A DNA stretch of 15,561 nucleotides from assembly GCA_902495545.1 (NCBI GenBank), contig CABUXM010000049.1:1-15561 (forward strand), in the 5' to 3' direction. Source of the DNA: an uncultured Collinsella sp. (GTDB lineage: Bacteria; Actinomycetota; Coriobacteriia; Coriobacteriales; Coriobacteriaceae). Positions 7,328 through 15,263 of the stretch are shown here, in pieces (within the stretch, counting starts at the first letter, position 1; every line of letters begins with the position of its first letter). The notes beneath the pieces were generated by a model, which saw only the letters and a list, made by a program, of their open reading frames with translations, was not told the origin of the DNA and searched no databases. The translations under genes and the position numbers were made by a program.

Positions 7328-8492
7328 GATCGTATGCAAAGTTCCTGCGCCGATTTCTTATCCGGCTGGTAAACGTGTGCTCTGCTACGCCGAGGCATGG
7401 GGGCAAGGCGGAATCGAGACATTTCTCATGGAGCTCTTTCGCCGGCTCCAAGGAAAGTGCGTTTCTATTTCGCTGTACTCATGTTGGGACTGGAATGATT
7501 CGTTTGACGACGAACTTGCTAAGTTGGGAATCGATCGCTATACGGTTTTCCCTGGGCATAAACCAGGGCAGCTCAAAAGGCTCTGCGATGGATCCAAGGG
7601 TTTTGCTGAACTAGTAAATACTATGAGACCAGATGCGGTCTACATCAATACCATGAACGGTATGGGGTTTCTCTACTCCGAGGTTGCCATGAAGTGTTGT
7701 GTACCCGTGCGCGTTGTTCATTCCCACAACTCGGCCTTTGGATCCGGACAAGCAGCGGCTAAGGCGGTTATGCACACCTTTGGAAAAACCTTTCTCAGCG
7801 GCAGCGCTACCGCTTGCCTTGCCTGTTCGAGTGATGCCGGTCGTTATCTTTTTGGCAGTCGCCGATTCGAGGTTGTTAACAATGGAATTGATACTAAGCG
7901 CTTTCGATTCGATGCTGCAGCGCGTGCTGAGATTCGCGAATGCTTTGACATTCCGCAGAATGCAATCTTATTTGGAAACATCGGACGTATCGCTGAGGTA
8001 AAGAACCCTCTTTTTCAGATTAGGGTTTTTAGCGAGATTCTAAAGCGTGAACCAAATTCTTATTACTTGATGGTGGGTGAGGGGGATTTGCGCCCTCAGG
8101 TCGAGAATTTAGTTGATGAGCTGGCCGTTAGAGAAAGGGTAATTATGCCGGGCTATCTTCCCGATCCGGCTCCTGTGTACTCGGCCCTTGATTGTTTTCT
8201 TATGCCATCACTATTTGAGGGACTTGCCATTGTGTGTATCGAGGCTCAATGCTCAGGTTGCGCCATTGTGTGCTCTGAGGCTTTGCCTCCGGAGGCTCAT
8301 GTGACGGATGCCGAAGCCTTAATTCCGCTCTCTGCCGGCGAGTCCGTCTGGGCGGATAGGGCCGTTGATATGGTTCGAATGTCGAAAGATAGGGGTGTCT
8401 ACGCCGAGCTTGTGCGTAGTGCGGATTTTGATGCAGACCACTGCGCATCTATTGTCCGAAAGCATTTGTTGGATAGGGTTAGCTGTGATTAA
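7320..8492 (+). CDS. GT4 family glycosyltransferase (first of a related pair)
   Basis: This GT-B fold retaining glycosyltransferase has about 390 residues. The N-terminal acceptor domain begins with RVLCYAEAWGQGGIETFLMEL (glycine-rich loop at 28-31) and has HSHN (134-137). The C-terminal donor domain has GNIGRIAEVKN (219-229), GEGDLRPQV (253-261) and the EX7E pair E300/E308 in FEGLAIVCIEA. The likely start is TTG 7320, overlapping the previous gene by 8 bases, with AAGGGTGA 5-6 bases upstream; GTG 7290 would add ten residues and a longer overlap. It shares a distinctive block (GRYLFG..FE..NNGI) with the next gene, pointing to an old duplication. Substrates are unknown. Confidence 0.92.
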   Translation: MSKIVCKVPAPISYPAGKRVLCYAEAWGQGGIETFLMELFRRLQGKCVSISLYSCWDWNDSFDDELAKLGIDRYTVFPGHKPGQLKRLCDGSKGFAELVNTMRPDAVYINTMNGMGFLYSEVAMKCCVPVRVVHSHNSAFGSGQAAAKAVMHTFGKTFLSGSATACLACSSDAGRYLFGSRRFEVVNNGIDTKRFRFDAAARAEIRECFDIPQNAILFGNIGRIAEVKNPLFQIRVFSEILKREPNSYYLMVGEGDLRPQVENLVDELAVRERVIMPGYLPDPAPVYSALDCFLMPSLFEGLAIVCIEAQCSGCAIVCSEALPPEAHVTDAEALIPLSAGESVWADRAVDMVRMSKDRGVYAELVRSADFDADHCASIVRKHLLDRVSCD

Positions 8493-9603
8493 TGTTCTTC
8501 AGATATTGCCTTCGCTTGCATCGGATTCAGGCGTGACACGTTTTGTTCTCAATATGAATCGATATATCGATAGGGACCGTTTCCATTTTGATTTCTTTCA
8601 TCATTCGTCTGAATCGGGTCGGTTGATCTTCCCTAGCAGTCTCGACGATGAGTTGAAGTCCGAAGGCTCTTCGGTCTACGTCGTGTCTCATGGCAAAACG
8701 TCACCCTTCCAGTTTGCTCGCGAGGCGACTGAAACTCTTGAATCGGTCGCAAGTAAGTACGACATTGCGCACTGCCATGTGCCCAATAATGCATTCGTAA
8801 CCCTCCGTGCTTGTCAGCATGCCGGGGTTGGCGTACGAATTATCCATAGCCATCTGAACACCTCATCAGATAACGCTGTTCACCGTTTGCGCAACGCTCC
8901 GCTTATTGCACTCGGTAAGCGTTTTGCGAACGCTTATTCTGCTTGCTCTGCCGAAGCGGGTCGCTATCTGTTTGGTAATTCGCCGTTTGAGCTCATCAAT
9001 AACGGCATCTGTCTCGATGATTTTGTGTATAACGCCAATGATCGAGAAGCGCTGCGCGCAGAACTCAATATTTCCAAGAGCGCACCGGTAATAGGTTGCG
9101 TGGGGCGCTTTGTTAAACAGAAGAACTATTCGTTTGCCGTTGATGTGTTCGCGTCTTATGTCAAGGAAGTGCCCGAGGCTCGTATGGTTATTCTTGGCGG
9201 CGGAGAGGAGCGTCTCGCTGTTGAGGATAAGATTACTTCCCTTGGTCTTTCAGACAAGATTATTTTGCTTGGTATCCGAAGCGATGTAGCCCGCTTCTAT
9301 TCGCTTTTCGATGTGTTCTTTATGCCCTCGCTTTATGAGGGGCTGCCCATTTCTGCTGTCGAGGCCCAAGCTTCCGGGCTTCGGTGTGTCTTCTCGACTG
9401 GTGTACCTGCCGAAAGCGATATTACAGGCAGCGGTAGGTTCGTAGGGCTGGATAGACATTTTGGAGAATGGATATCTGCTCTATCCGATGCTCTTGCCGA
9501 GGGACGTGATGACGAAGCAGCTAAAAAATTGGCTTTGGCCGGGTACTCGGCAGAAACTAATGCAGAAAAGATGATGGAGTTTTACGAGAGGCTTGTTAGG
9601 TGA
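8485..9603 (+). CDS. GT4 family glycosyltransferase (second of a related pair)
   Basis: This 372-residue GT-B enzyme is of the EpsF-like type. The N-terminus VLQILPSLASDSGVTRFVLNM (4-24) has the usual glycine turn followed by the R-F-V-L-N-M helix. HSHLN follows at 121-125, GRYLFGNSPFELINNG at 159-174, GCVGRFVKQKN at 204-214, and the EX7E pair is E285/E293 in YEGLPISAVEA. The start is GTG 8485, overlapping the previous stop by 8 bases, with GGATAGGG upstream; the longer frame from 8365 adds 40 residues that do not resemble a GT4 N-terminus. It is paralogous to the preceding gene, so both probably use similar donors in successive steps. Confidence 0.93.
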   Translation: MINVLQILPSLASDSGVTRFVLNMNRYIDRDRFHFDFFHHSSESGRLIFPSSLDDELKSEGSSVYVVSHGKTSPFQFAREATETLESVASKYDIAHCHVPNNAFVTLRACQHAGVGVRIIHSHLNTSSDNAVHRLRNAPLIALGKRFANAYSACSAEAGRYLFGNSPFELINNGICLDDFVYNANDREALRAELNISKSAPVIGCVGRFVKQKNYSFAVDVFASYVKEVPEARMVILGGGEERLAVEDKITSLGLSDKIILLGIRSDVARFYSLFDVFFMPSLYEGLPISAVEAQASGLRCVFSTGVPAESDITGSGRFVGLDRHFGEWISALSDALAEGRDDEAAKKLALAGYSAETNAEKMMEFYERLVR

Positions 9604-10907
9604 GCATGGTAAGTAAATACGAATTGAACGACGATTGTGTGCATGAGGAATACAAAGCGAGGCGGTCCGGGCGACAGTCTGCGTTAATCGTATTGGCCCT
9701 TTCGTTGTTGCCATTTCAGATTCTCATCGCTCAAGATAATTCGTTTACTTTCCAATCTGCTGTCCTATCAATAGCCCTGCTCGTTCTATCCCTAATGTTT
9801 GATAAGAAGAGCTATCGTATAGGTGAGTTTGACAATCTATTTCTTTTCGGATTCTTATTTATTATGGGTTTCGGATGCTTGATGACAGTGATTGTCGCTC
9901 CTGAAATGGTCGTTACTACACTCCTATTAAGGATGGGACTCTTTACGGTTATCCTTCTGTTCTTCTTTCTGGAGACTACGCGAAGATGGTCCCGTGACGA
10001 GCTGCTACTCGTCATCAGAAGCGTTGCCCTTTCTGTCGCCGCCTCCACTTTTCTTGTATTTTCCGAGTATATAAAATCGGGTAATTATGGCGGAAGAATA
10101 TACCCATTGAGTCTTACTGGGCATTTTATTGATGCTAATTACTTTGCATTGCTGGTCGTCCTGCAGCTTTCCTTTGCGATTATGATGGCTTTTTACGAGC
10201 GCAAACTTATATTAAGACTGCTTGGTTTTGCTCTTTCGGGATTTGCTTTCATCTCTATTGTTCTTACCGGCTCTCGTAGCGGTTTGCTCTGTGCGGGATT
10301 AATTACTATTCTTTCTATTGCTGCGTTCTATCGCGATAAAGTTACAAAAAAGCTTGTAACTTCATTTCTTCTTGTCGTTTGCCTTTGTCTTGGCTTTGTC
10401 GCTGTTTCTTCTTTTGTAAGTGACTGGCTGTTCAATCGTTTTTTTGTTGCTTCATATGACGATGGATCAAATCAGTTTCGTGTCGAGCTCTGGATGAGGG
10501 CCGTGCAGCGATGGGCTCAACGCCCTATTTTTGGATACGGTATCGGGAACTACAACTACTTTGCCTCGGGTGATTGGGGTGAGACGGTAACTAGCGTCAC
10601 GACTCACGGTACGTTGACAGATTTTCTCGTTGATTTTGGTGCGGTTGGGCTATGTCTATTTATCGCATGTCAACTTAGATTTCTTCGATTTGCGTTTAGA
10701 TCTAGGAATTATGCGCTTCTTGCCTGTGTTCCGGGCATAACGATTTGTTGGATCATTATTGGCGCAGAAAGATCTGTAGCTCTTTGGCTCTATTTGATTA
10801 CGTTTACGATTATTTCGGACTATTGCTTTCGCAACAGCTGCACTGTATCTACATTGTTCAGACGGGAAGAACTAAATGAAAGTAAGTATCGTTTTAGCGA
10901 CGTATAA
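9600..10907 (+). CDS. wzy: Wzy-type polysaccharide polymerase / O-antigen ligase family protein
   Basis: This is a 435-residue polytopic membrane protein with roughly ten to twelve hydrophobic segments (for example 27-45, 51-67, 79-100, 104-124, 180-198, 206-222, 228-243, 253-272). The family-typical LTGSRSG (222-228), the extracytoplasmic segment PIFGYGIGNYN (309-319) and THG...DFLVDFGAVG (335-350) mark the Wzy_C/O-antigen ligase superfamily. It would polymerise flipped lipid-linked repeat units outside the membrane. The GTG 9600 start overlaps the previous TGA as GTGA, with GAGAGG 8 bases before; ATG 9606 is an alternative. It is strongly AT-rich (21 G+C in the 60 bases from 10321). Polymerase rather than ligase is inferred from the operon, which also carries a flippase; the symbol is functional, not based on identity. 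Confidence 0.88.
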   Translation: MSMVSKYELNDDCVHEEYKARRSGRQSALIVLALSLLPFQILIAQDNSFTFQSAVLSIALLVLSLMFDKKSYRIGEFDNLFLFGFLFIMGFGCLMTVIVAPEMVVTTLLLRMGLFTVILLFFFLETTRRWSRDELLLVIRSVALSVAASTFLVFSEYIKSGNYGGRIYPLSLTGHFIDANYFALLVVLQLSFAIMMAFYERKLILRLLGFALSGFAFISIVLTGSRSGLLCAGLITILSIAAFYRDKVTKKLVTSFLLVVCLCLGFVAVSSFVSDWLFNRFFVASYDDGSNQFRVELWMRAVQRWAQRPIFGYGIGNYNYFASGDWGETVTSVTTHGTLTDFLVDFGAVGLCLFIACQLRFLRFAFRSRNYALLACVPGITICWIIIGAERSVALWLYLITFTIISDYCFRNSCTVSTLFRREELNESKYRFSDV

Positions 10908-11811
10908 CGGCGCTAAATATATTGAGGAGTTATTGGTCTCTCTTTTGACCCAGACTAACCAAGACTGGGAGTTAATTGTCAGCGATGACGGCTCAACCGA
11001 TGAAACTCTCTCAATTGTCCAAAAGTATGAAATAAAACTAGGAAATCGTTTAGTTGTCGTCAATAATAACTCTGGCTTTCATGGTCCAACTGCCAATTTT
11101 ATTAACGGCTTGAAACACGCGAGTGGTTCTTTATTTATGCTCTGCGATCAAGATGACATCTGGCTACCCGAAAAAATCGAATTATCCGTACAGGTCATCG
11201 AGAACGCGCTTGAGACTGTTAAAGACAGTCGCCCAGTTTTGGCAACCTGTGCTTTAACTGTGACCGATGCTGAACTCAATCCTATTCTAAATATCCGCGA
11301 TTGTTGTTCGACCTATTCGGATCTTGATTATGCGGCTGGATTGCTTTCGAATGCATATTCCTCAAATGGCTCAAGCATGATCTTTAATCAGAGCGTTGCA
11401 GACTTCTTTTTGAATGAAGCGGATGAGATTCTCAATTCAAACTTGATGTATGATCGTTGGCTATGTTTGTATGCCGCTTTTACGGGGTGCTTCATCAATA
11501 TTGACACGCCGCTCATGCTGTACAGACTCCATGGTGCTAACACTGTTGGTATGAGCATTGACCAGCGATTTTCCATTTTTGAACTTCCTCTCAAGTTAAA
11601 GGGAAAGGCAGAGTTTTATTGTTCTATTAGGTTGGCGTTGTCTGCTATTGTCGGCAAGTACTCCGTGTCCAACTCTACGCTGGCGAGACTTTCTAATCTA
11701 TTTGCTTCCGACTCTTTTGGGTTTCTTTCAAAAGTAAGGCTCTTGAAAGAAAGGCTCATTTTCCCTCGGGGTTTTACTGCGAAAGATTTAGTTCTTTTAC
11801 TTCTGATGTAG
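10876..11811 (+). CDS. GT2 family glycosyltransferase, rhamnosyltransferase-like
   Basis: This 311-residue GT-A enzyme has SIVLATYNGAKYIEELLVSL (4-23), VSDDGSTDETL (35-45) and the metal-binding CDQDDIWLPEKI (90-101). That set is characteristic of the GT2 subgroup containing many bacterial rhamnosyltransferases. With dTDP-L-rhamnose synthesis genes in the same operon, addition of rhamnose is a reasonable inference but not proven. ATG 10876 overlaps the wzy reading frame by 32 bases; GGGAAGA lies 5 bases upstream. The C-terminus ends in a basic, weakly hydrophobic tail without a clear membrane helix. Confidence 0.92.
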   Translation: MKVSIVLATYNGAKYIEELLVSLLTQTNQDWELIVSDDGSTDETLSIVQKYEIKLGNRLVVVNNNSGFHGPTANFINGLKHASGSLFMLCDQDDIWLPEKIELSVQVIENALETVKDSRPVLATCALTVTDAELNPILNIRDCCSTYSDLDYAAGLLSNAYSSNGSSMIFNQSVADFFLNEADEILNSNLMYDRWLCLYAAFTGCFINIDTPLMLYRLHGANTVGMSIDQRFSIFELPLKLKGKAEFYCSIRLALSAIVGKYSVSNSTLARLSNLFASDSFGFLSKVRLLKERLIFPRGFTAKDLVLLLLM

Positions 11812-11855
11812 CTATTTGTTTTCCTATTGGCATTTAAGGAAAGGGATTTGAATCT

Positions 11856-13283
11856 ATGGCCTCTGGTGAGGGACTTGACATCAAACTCCTCGCGAAGAAC
11901 GCCGTTATTGCCTTTGCCGCCCAAGGACTGTCTCTATTTGTAAGCGTCGTAATGTCTTTGATTGTGCCTAGAGTTCTCGGCGTGGCAAGTTATGGTTACT
12001 GGCAGCTCTTCGTGTTTTATGCAAGCTATTCTGGTTTTTTTCATTTTGGGCTTAACGATGGAATCTATTTGATCGAAGGCGGGAAGAACCGTAAGGAGAT
12101 TGATAAACATAGGATTGTCTCATCGTTATACTTTGAGATTTTTCAGCAGCTGATTGTAGCCGCTGGTGTTCTTGCGGGGACGTTTTTCCTGGCCCCGGAA
12201 CCGGACAGAGCGTTTGTTCTTTCTGCTTTCGCTGCTTATACAGTCGTCTGTAATTTGAGCGGCTTACTTGGCTATGTTTTTCAAGCAATGAATGAAACGA
12301 AATTATTCTCGTTCTCGTCCATGGTGGACCGGTTCACATTCTTGGTTCTTATGCTGTTTTTCGTCATTCTCGGCGTAACGGACTTTAAGGTCTATGTAAT
12401 CAGTTACATCCTCTCTCGTTCCTGCTGCCTTGCTTACTGCTGCTATCATGCAAAGGATTTTCTATCTGCGCGTCCTTTACATTTAAAGAACTCCATATAC
12501 GACGCGTTTTTGAACATGAAGATCGGCTGCAGCCTTATGTTTGCGAATATTGCAGACATGCTGGTTCTAGGCGTGGCAAGGGCTCTAGTCGACTCGGCCT
12601 GGGGCATCGAAGTATTTGGCAAGGTGTCTTTATCGCTCTCTCTTGTAAATTTTTTTATCGCTTTTGTCTCGCAGGCGGCAATGGTATTGTTCCCTGCTCT
12701 TCGCCAAGGCACTAATGAGGATCGTAGAAAGTTTTATAAAACTGTACGAGATACCATGGAGCTCGCTTTTCCTGGTGTGTATCTTCTTTATTTCCCGATG
12801 GTCTGGCTGCTCTCCCTCTGGCTTCCCCAATATTCGGATAGTCTCCGCTACTTTGCAGTTCTACTGCCCATTTGCGTTTTCGATACAAAGATGAGCATCT
12901 GCTGCACTACGTATTTCAAGGTGCTGCGTGAGGAAAGAACTTTACTCGTCGTTAATCTGATGACTGTTGGGGTCAGCGCTTTGCTTTCCCTGCTCGGAGT
13001 GTTTGTTCTTAAATCCCTTGATTTCGTATTACTTGGTGTGGTTGTCAGTATTGTTTTGAGGTCGCTTTGGTCTGAAAGATATTTGAATAAAAAACTGAAT
13101 GTTGCCGCTTCATCGATGACGGTAGAAGAGGTTTTTTTAACGGCTGCATTCATCGGTTTCGTCCTGTGTGTTCCAGCTGCTTTCGCTATTGTCGGCTTTT
13201 TGACGCTATATTTCATTTATCTCTTTATGAATAGGTCGACTTTCAATGGCGTGACTGCGAATTTCAAAAATATTCTTCACTAG
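11856..13283 (+). CDS. wzx: Wzx-type lipid-linked oligosaccharide flippase
   Basis: This 475-residue membrane protein is of the polysaccharide biosynthesis/MATE-like flippase class. Many hydrophobic helices run through its length. The N-terminal signature is AFAAQGLSLFVSVVMSLIVP (19-38), then RVLGVASYGYWQLFVFYASY (39-58) and HFGLNDGIYLIEGG (63-76). It would move undecaprenyl-diphosphate repeat units to the outer face for the Wzy protein. ATG 11856 follows AAGGAAAGGG with 9 bases between. The 44-bp gap after the GT2 gene is the longest inside the glycosyltransferase block and holds no hairpin or promoter that I can see. It is the last AT-rich gene; composition jumps immediately after it. Confidence 0.92.
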   Translation: MASGEGLDIKLLAKNAVIAFAAQGLSLFVSVVMSLIVPRVLGVASYGYWQLFVFYASYSGFFHFGLNDGIYLIEGGKNRKEIDKHRIVSSLYFEIFQQLIVAAGVLAGTFFLAPEPDRAFVLSAFAAYTVVCNLSGLLGYVFQAMNETKLFSFSSMVDRFTFLVLMLFFVILGVTDFKVYVISYILSRSCCLAYCCYHAKDFLSARPLHLKNSIYDAFLNMKIGCSLMFANIADMLVLGVARALVDSAWGIEVFGKVSLSLSLVNFFIAFVSQAAMVLFPALRQGTNEDRRKFYKTVRDTMELAFPGVYLLYFPMVWLLSLWLPQYSDSLRYFAVLLPICVFDTKMSICCTTYFKVLREERTLLVVNLMTVGVSALLSLLGVFVLKSLDFVLLGVVVSIVLRSLWSERYLNKKLNVAASSMTVEEVFLTAAFIGFVLCVPAAFAIVGFLTLYFIYLFMNRSTFNGVTANFKNILH

Positions 13284-13307
13284 GTTTATGATTTTTGGAG
13301 TTATCAA

Positions 13308-14147
13308 ATGAAAGGCATCATCCTCGCCGGCGGGTCCGGCACCCGCCTGTACCCGCTCACGCTCGCGACCTCCAAGCAGCTGCTGCCGGTCTACGACAAG
13401 CCCATGATCTACTACCCGCTCAGCACCCTCATGCTGGCGGGCATCCGGGACATCCTGGTCATCTCCACGCCGACCGACCTGCCCAACTTCGAGCGCCTGC
13501 TCGGGGACGGCTCGCGCTACGGCGTGAACCTCTCATACGCCGAGCAGCCGAGCCCCGACGGCCTGGCCCAGGCGTTCACCATCGGCGAGGAGTTCATCGC
13601 CGGCGAGCCGTGCGCGCTGGTGCTCGGCGACAACATCTTCTACGGCAATGGCTTGTCGCGCCACCTGACGCGCGCCGTCCAGAACGCAGAGTCGGGCCGC
13701 GCCACGGTCTTCGGCTACCACGTGGACGACCCCGAGCGCTTCGGCGTCGTGGAGTTCGACCGCGGGGGGAGGGCCGTGTCCATCGAGGAGAAGCCCGCCC
13801 GGCCCAAGAGCTCCTACGCCGTGACCGGCCTGTACTTCTACCCGGGCGACGTGGCCTCCCGCGCCGCCGAGGTGAAGCCCTCCGCACGCGGCGAGCTGGA
13901 GATCACCACGCTCAACCGGATGTACCTGGAGGAGGGGACGCTTTCCGTGGTCACCCTCGGCCGCGGGTACGCGTGGCTGGACACCGGCACCATGGAGAGC
14001 CTGCACGAGGCCGCTGAGTTCGTCCGCGCCGTGGAGCACTCCCAGGACCTGCCGGTCTCGGTCCCCGAGGAGATCGCCTGGGAGAACGGCTGGATCACCA
14101 CCGAGGGGCTCAAACAGGCCGCGAAGGCCTACGGCAAGTCGGTCTAA
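13308..14147 (+). CDS. rmlA: Glucose-1-phosphate thymidylyltransferase, C-terminus cut short by an in-frame TAA
   Basis: It catalyses the first step of dTDP-L-rhamnose synthesis: dTTP plus glucose-1-phosphate to dTDP-glucose. Motifs are GGSGTRL (8-14), K23 within SKQLLPVYDKPMIYYPLS, GDNIFYG (107-113), EKP (161-163) and LDTGT (224-228). The ATG has GGAG 7 bases before. At 279 residues it is shorter than usual: codon 280 is TAA where the sequence predicts TAC (Tyr), and the same frame continues for 19 codons reading GQHLKKVAAGEIVNSPREY to a TAG at 14205. The rmlB ribosome site lies just after that TAG, so the TAG is probably the original stop. The catalytic core is complete; the last helix is lost. 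Very GC-rich (44 of 60 bases from 13741), unlike wzx. Confidence 0.95.
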   Translation: MKGIILAGGSGTRLYPLTLATSKQLLPVYDKPMIYYPLSTLMLAGIRDILVISTPTDLPNFERLLGDGSRYGVNLSYAEQPSPDGLAQAFTIGEEFIAGEPCALVLGDNIFYGNGLSRHLTRAVQNAESGRATVFGYHVDDPERFGVVEFDRGGRAVSIEEKPARPKSSYAVTGLYFYPGDVASRAAEVKPSARGELEITTLNRMYLEEGTLSVVTLGRGYAWLDTGTMESLHEAAEFVRAVEHSQDLPVSVPEEIAWENGWITTEGLKQAAKAYGKSV

Positions 14148-14207
14148 GGGCAGCACCTGAAGAAGGTCGCCGCCGGCGAGATCGTCAACAGCCCGCGCGA
14201 GTACTAG
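14148..14207 (+). other. In-frame remnant of the rmlA 3' end after the premature TAA
   Basis: Nineteen codons follow the TAA without a break (GQHLKKVAAGEIVNSPREY) and end in TAG at 14205-14207. The tail has the same GC-rich third positions as rmlA and the expected Tyr-Gly-Gln-His-Leu continuation of the family. It is therefore a detached C-terminus, not a new gene. A single C-to-A change (or a sequencing error) would explain it. Confidence 0.8.
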
Positions 14208-14226
14208 GAACTGAGGAGACATCAAC

Positions 14227-15249
14227 ATGGCAGAGGAGACCTTCTCCCCCAAGAACATCATCGTCACGGGCGGCTGCGGCTTCATCGGCAGCAACTTCGT
14301 GCACTACGTCGTGAACAACCACCCGGACGTGCACGTCACCGTCCTGGACAAGCTGACCTACGCCGGCAACCCCGAGAACATCGCCGGGCTGCCCTCGGAC
14401 CGCGTGGAGCTCGTCGTGGGCGACATCTGCGACGCCGCGCTGCTGGACCGCATCGTCCCGGGCCACGACGCGATCGTCCACTACGCCGCGGAGTCCCACA
14501 ACGACAACTCCATCGCCGACCCCGAGCCGTTCCTGCGCACCAACGTGGAGGGAACCTTCCGCCTGCTGGAGGCCGTCCGGAAATTCGGCGTCCGCTACCA
14601 CCACGTCTCCACCGACGAGGTCTACGGCGACCTGGCGCTCGACGACCCGGCGAAGTTCACCGAGGAGACGCCGTATAGGCCCTCGAGCCCCTACAGCTCC
14701 ACCAAGGCGAGCTCCGACATGCTCGTGCGCGCCTGGACCCGTACCTACGGGCTTCGCACCACGATCTCCAACTGCTCCAACAACTACGGCCCCTACCAGC
14801 ACGTGGAGAAGTTCATCCCCAGGCAGATCACGAACATCGTCGACGGCGTCCGCCCCAAGCTCTACGGAAAGGGCGAGAACGTCCGCGACTGGATCCACAC
14901 CGAGGACCACTCCAGCGCCGTCTGGGACATCCTGACCAAGGGCCGGATGGGGGAGACCTACCTCATCGGCGCCGACGGCGAGAGGGACAACATCACCGTG
15001 CTCCGCATGATCCTGGAGGCCATGGGCCGCGACCCCGAGGACTTCGACTGGGTCGCCGACCGCCCCGGCCACGACCGCCGCTACGCCATCGACTCCACGA
15101 AGCTCCAGCGCGAGCTGGGCTGGAGGCCGGCGCACACCGACTTCGCCGGGGGCCTGAAGCAGACGATCGACTGGTACGTGGAGAACGAGTCCTGGTGGCG
15201 CCCGGCCAAGGAGGCCACCGAGGCCCGCTACCGCGCGCAGGGCCAGTAG
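14227..15249 (+). CDS. rmlB: dTDP-glucose 4,6-dehydratase
   Basis: This 340-residue extended SDR enzyme converts dTDP-glucose to dTDP-4-keto-6-deoxyglucose, the second step of dTDP-L-rhamnose synthesis. Visible motifs: the NAD-binding GGCGFIGS (15-22), HYAAESHNDNSI (85-96), the catalytic STDEVYGD (128-135, with T129-D130-E131), and the YxxxK pair Y156/K160 in SPYSSTK. NCSNNYGPYQ follows and binds substrate. The length is normal. ATG 14227 has GAGGAG 8 bases upstream. It follows rmlA and precedes rmlC with short gaps, so all three are co-transcribed, probably as the distal part of the LoaP-controlled operon, since no promoter or terminator is visible between them. Confidence 0.96.
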   Translation: MAEETFSPKNIIVTGGCGFIGSNFVHYVVNNHPDVHVTVLDKLTYAGNPENIAGLPSDRVELVVGDICDAALLDRIVPGHDAIVHYAAESHNDNSIADPEPFLRTNVEGTFRLLEAVRKFGVRYHHVSTDEVYGDLALDDPAKFTEETPYRPSSPYSSTKASSDMLVRAWTRTYGLRTTISNCSNNYGPYQHVEKFIPRQITNIVDGVRPKLYGKGENVRDWIHTEDHSSAVWDILTKGRMGETYLIGADGERDNITVLRMILEAMGRDPEDFDWVADRPGHDRRYAIDSTKLQRELGWRPAHTDFAGGLKQTIDWYVENESWWRPAKEATEARYRAQGQ

Positions 15250-15263
15250 GGGGGGATAGACAG

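Noticed and set aside
13295..14017. Plus-strand frame overlapping rmlA in another phase
   Set aside because: Arg/Pro/His-rich translation is typical of a shadow frame in very GC-rich DNA; the rmlA frame has all the family motifs.
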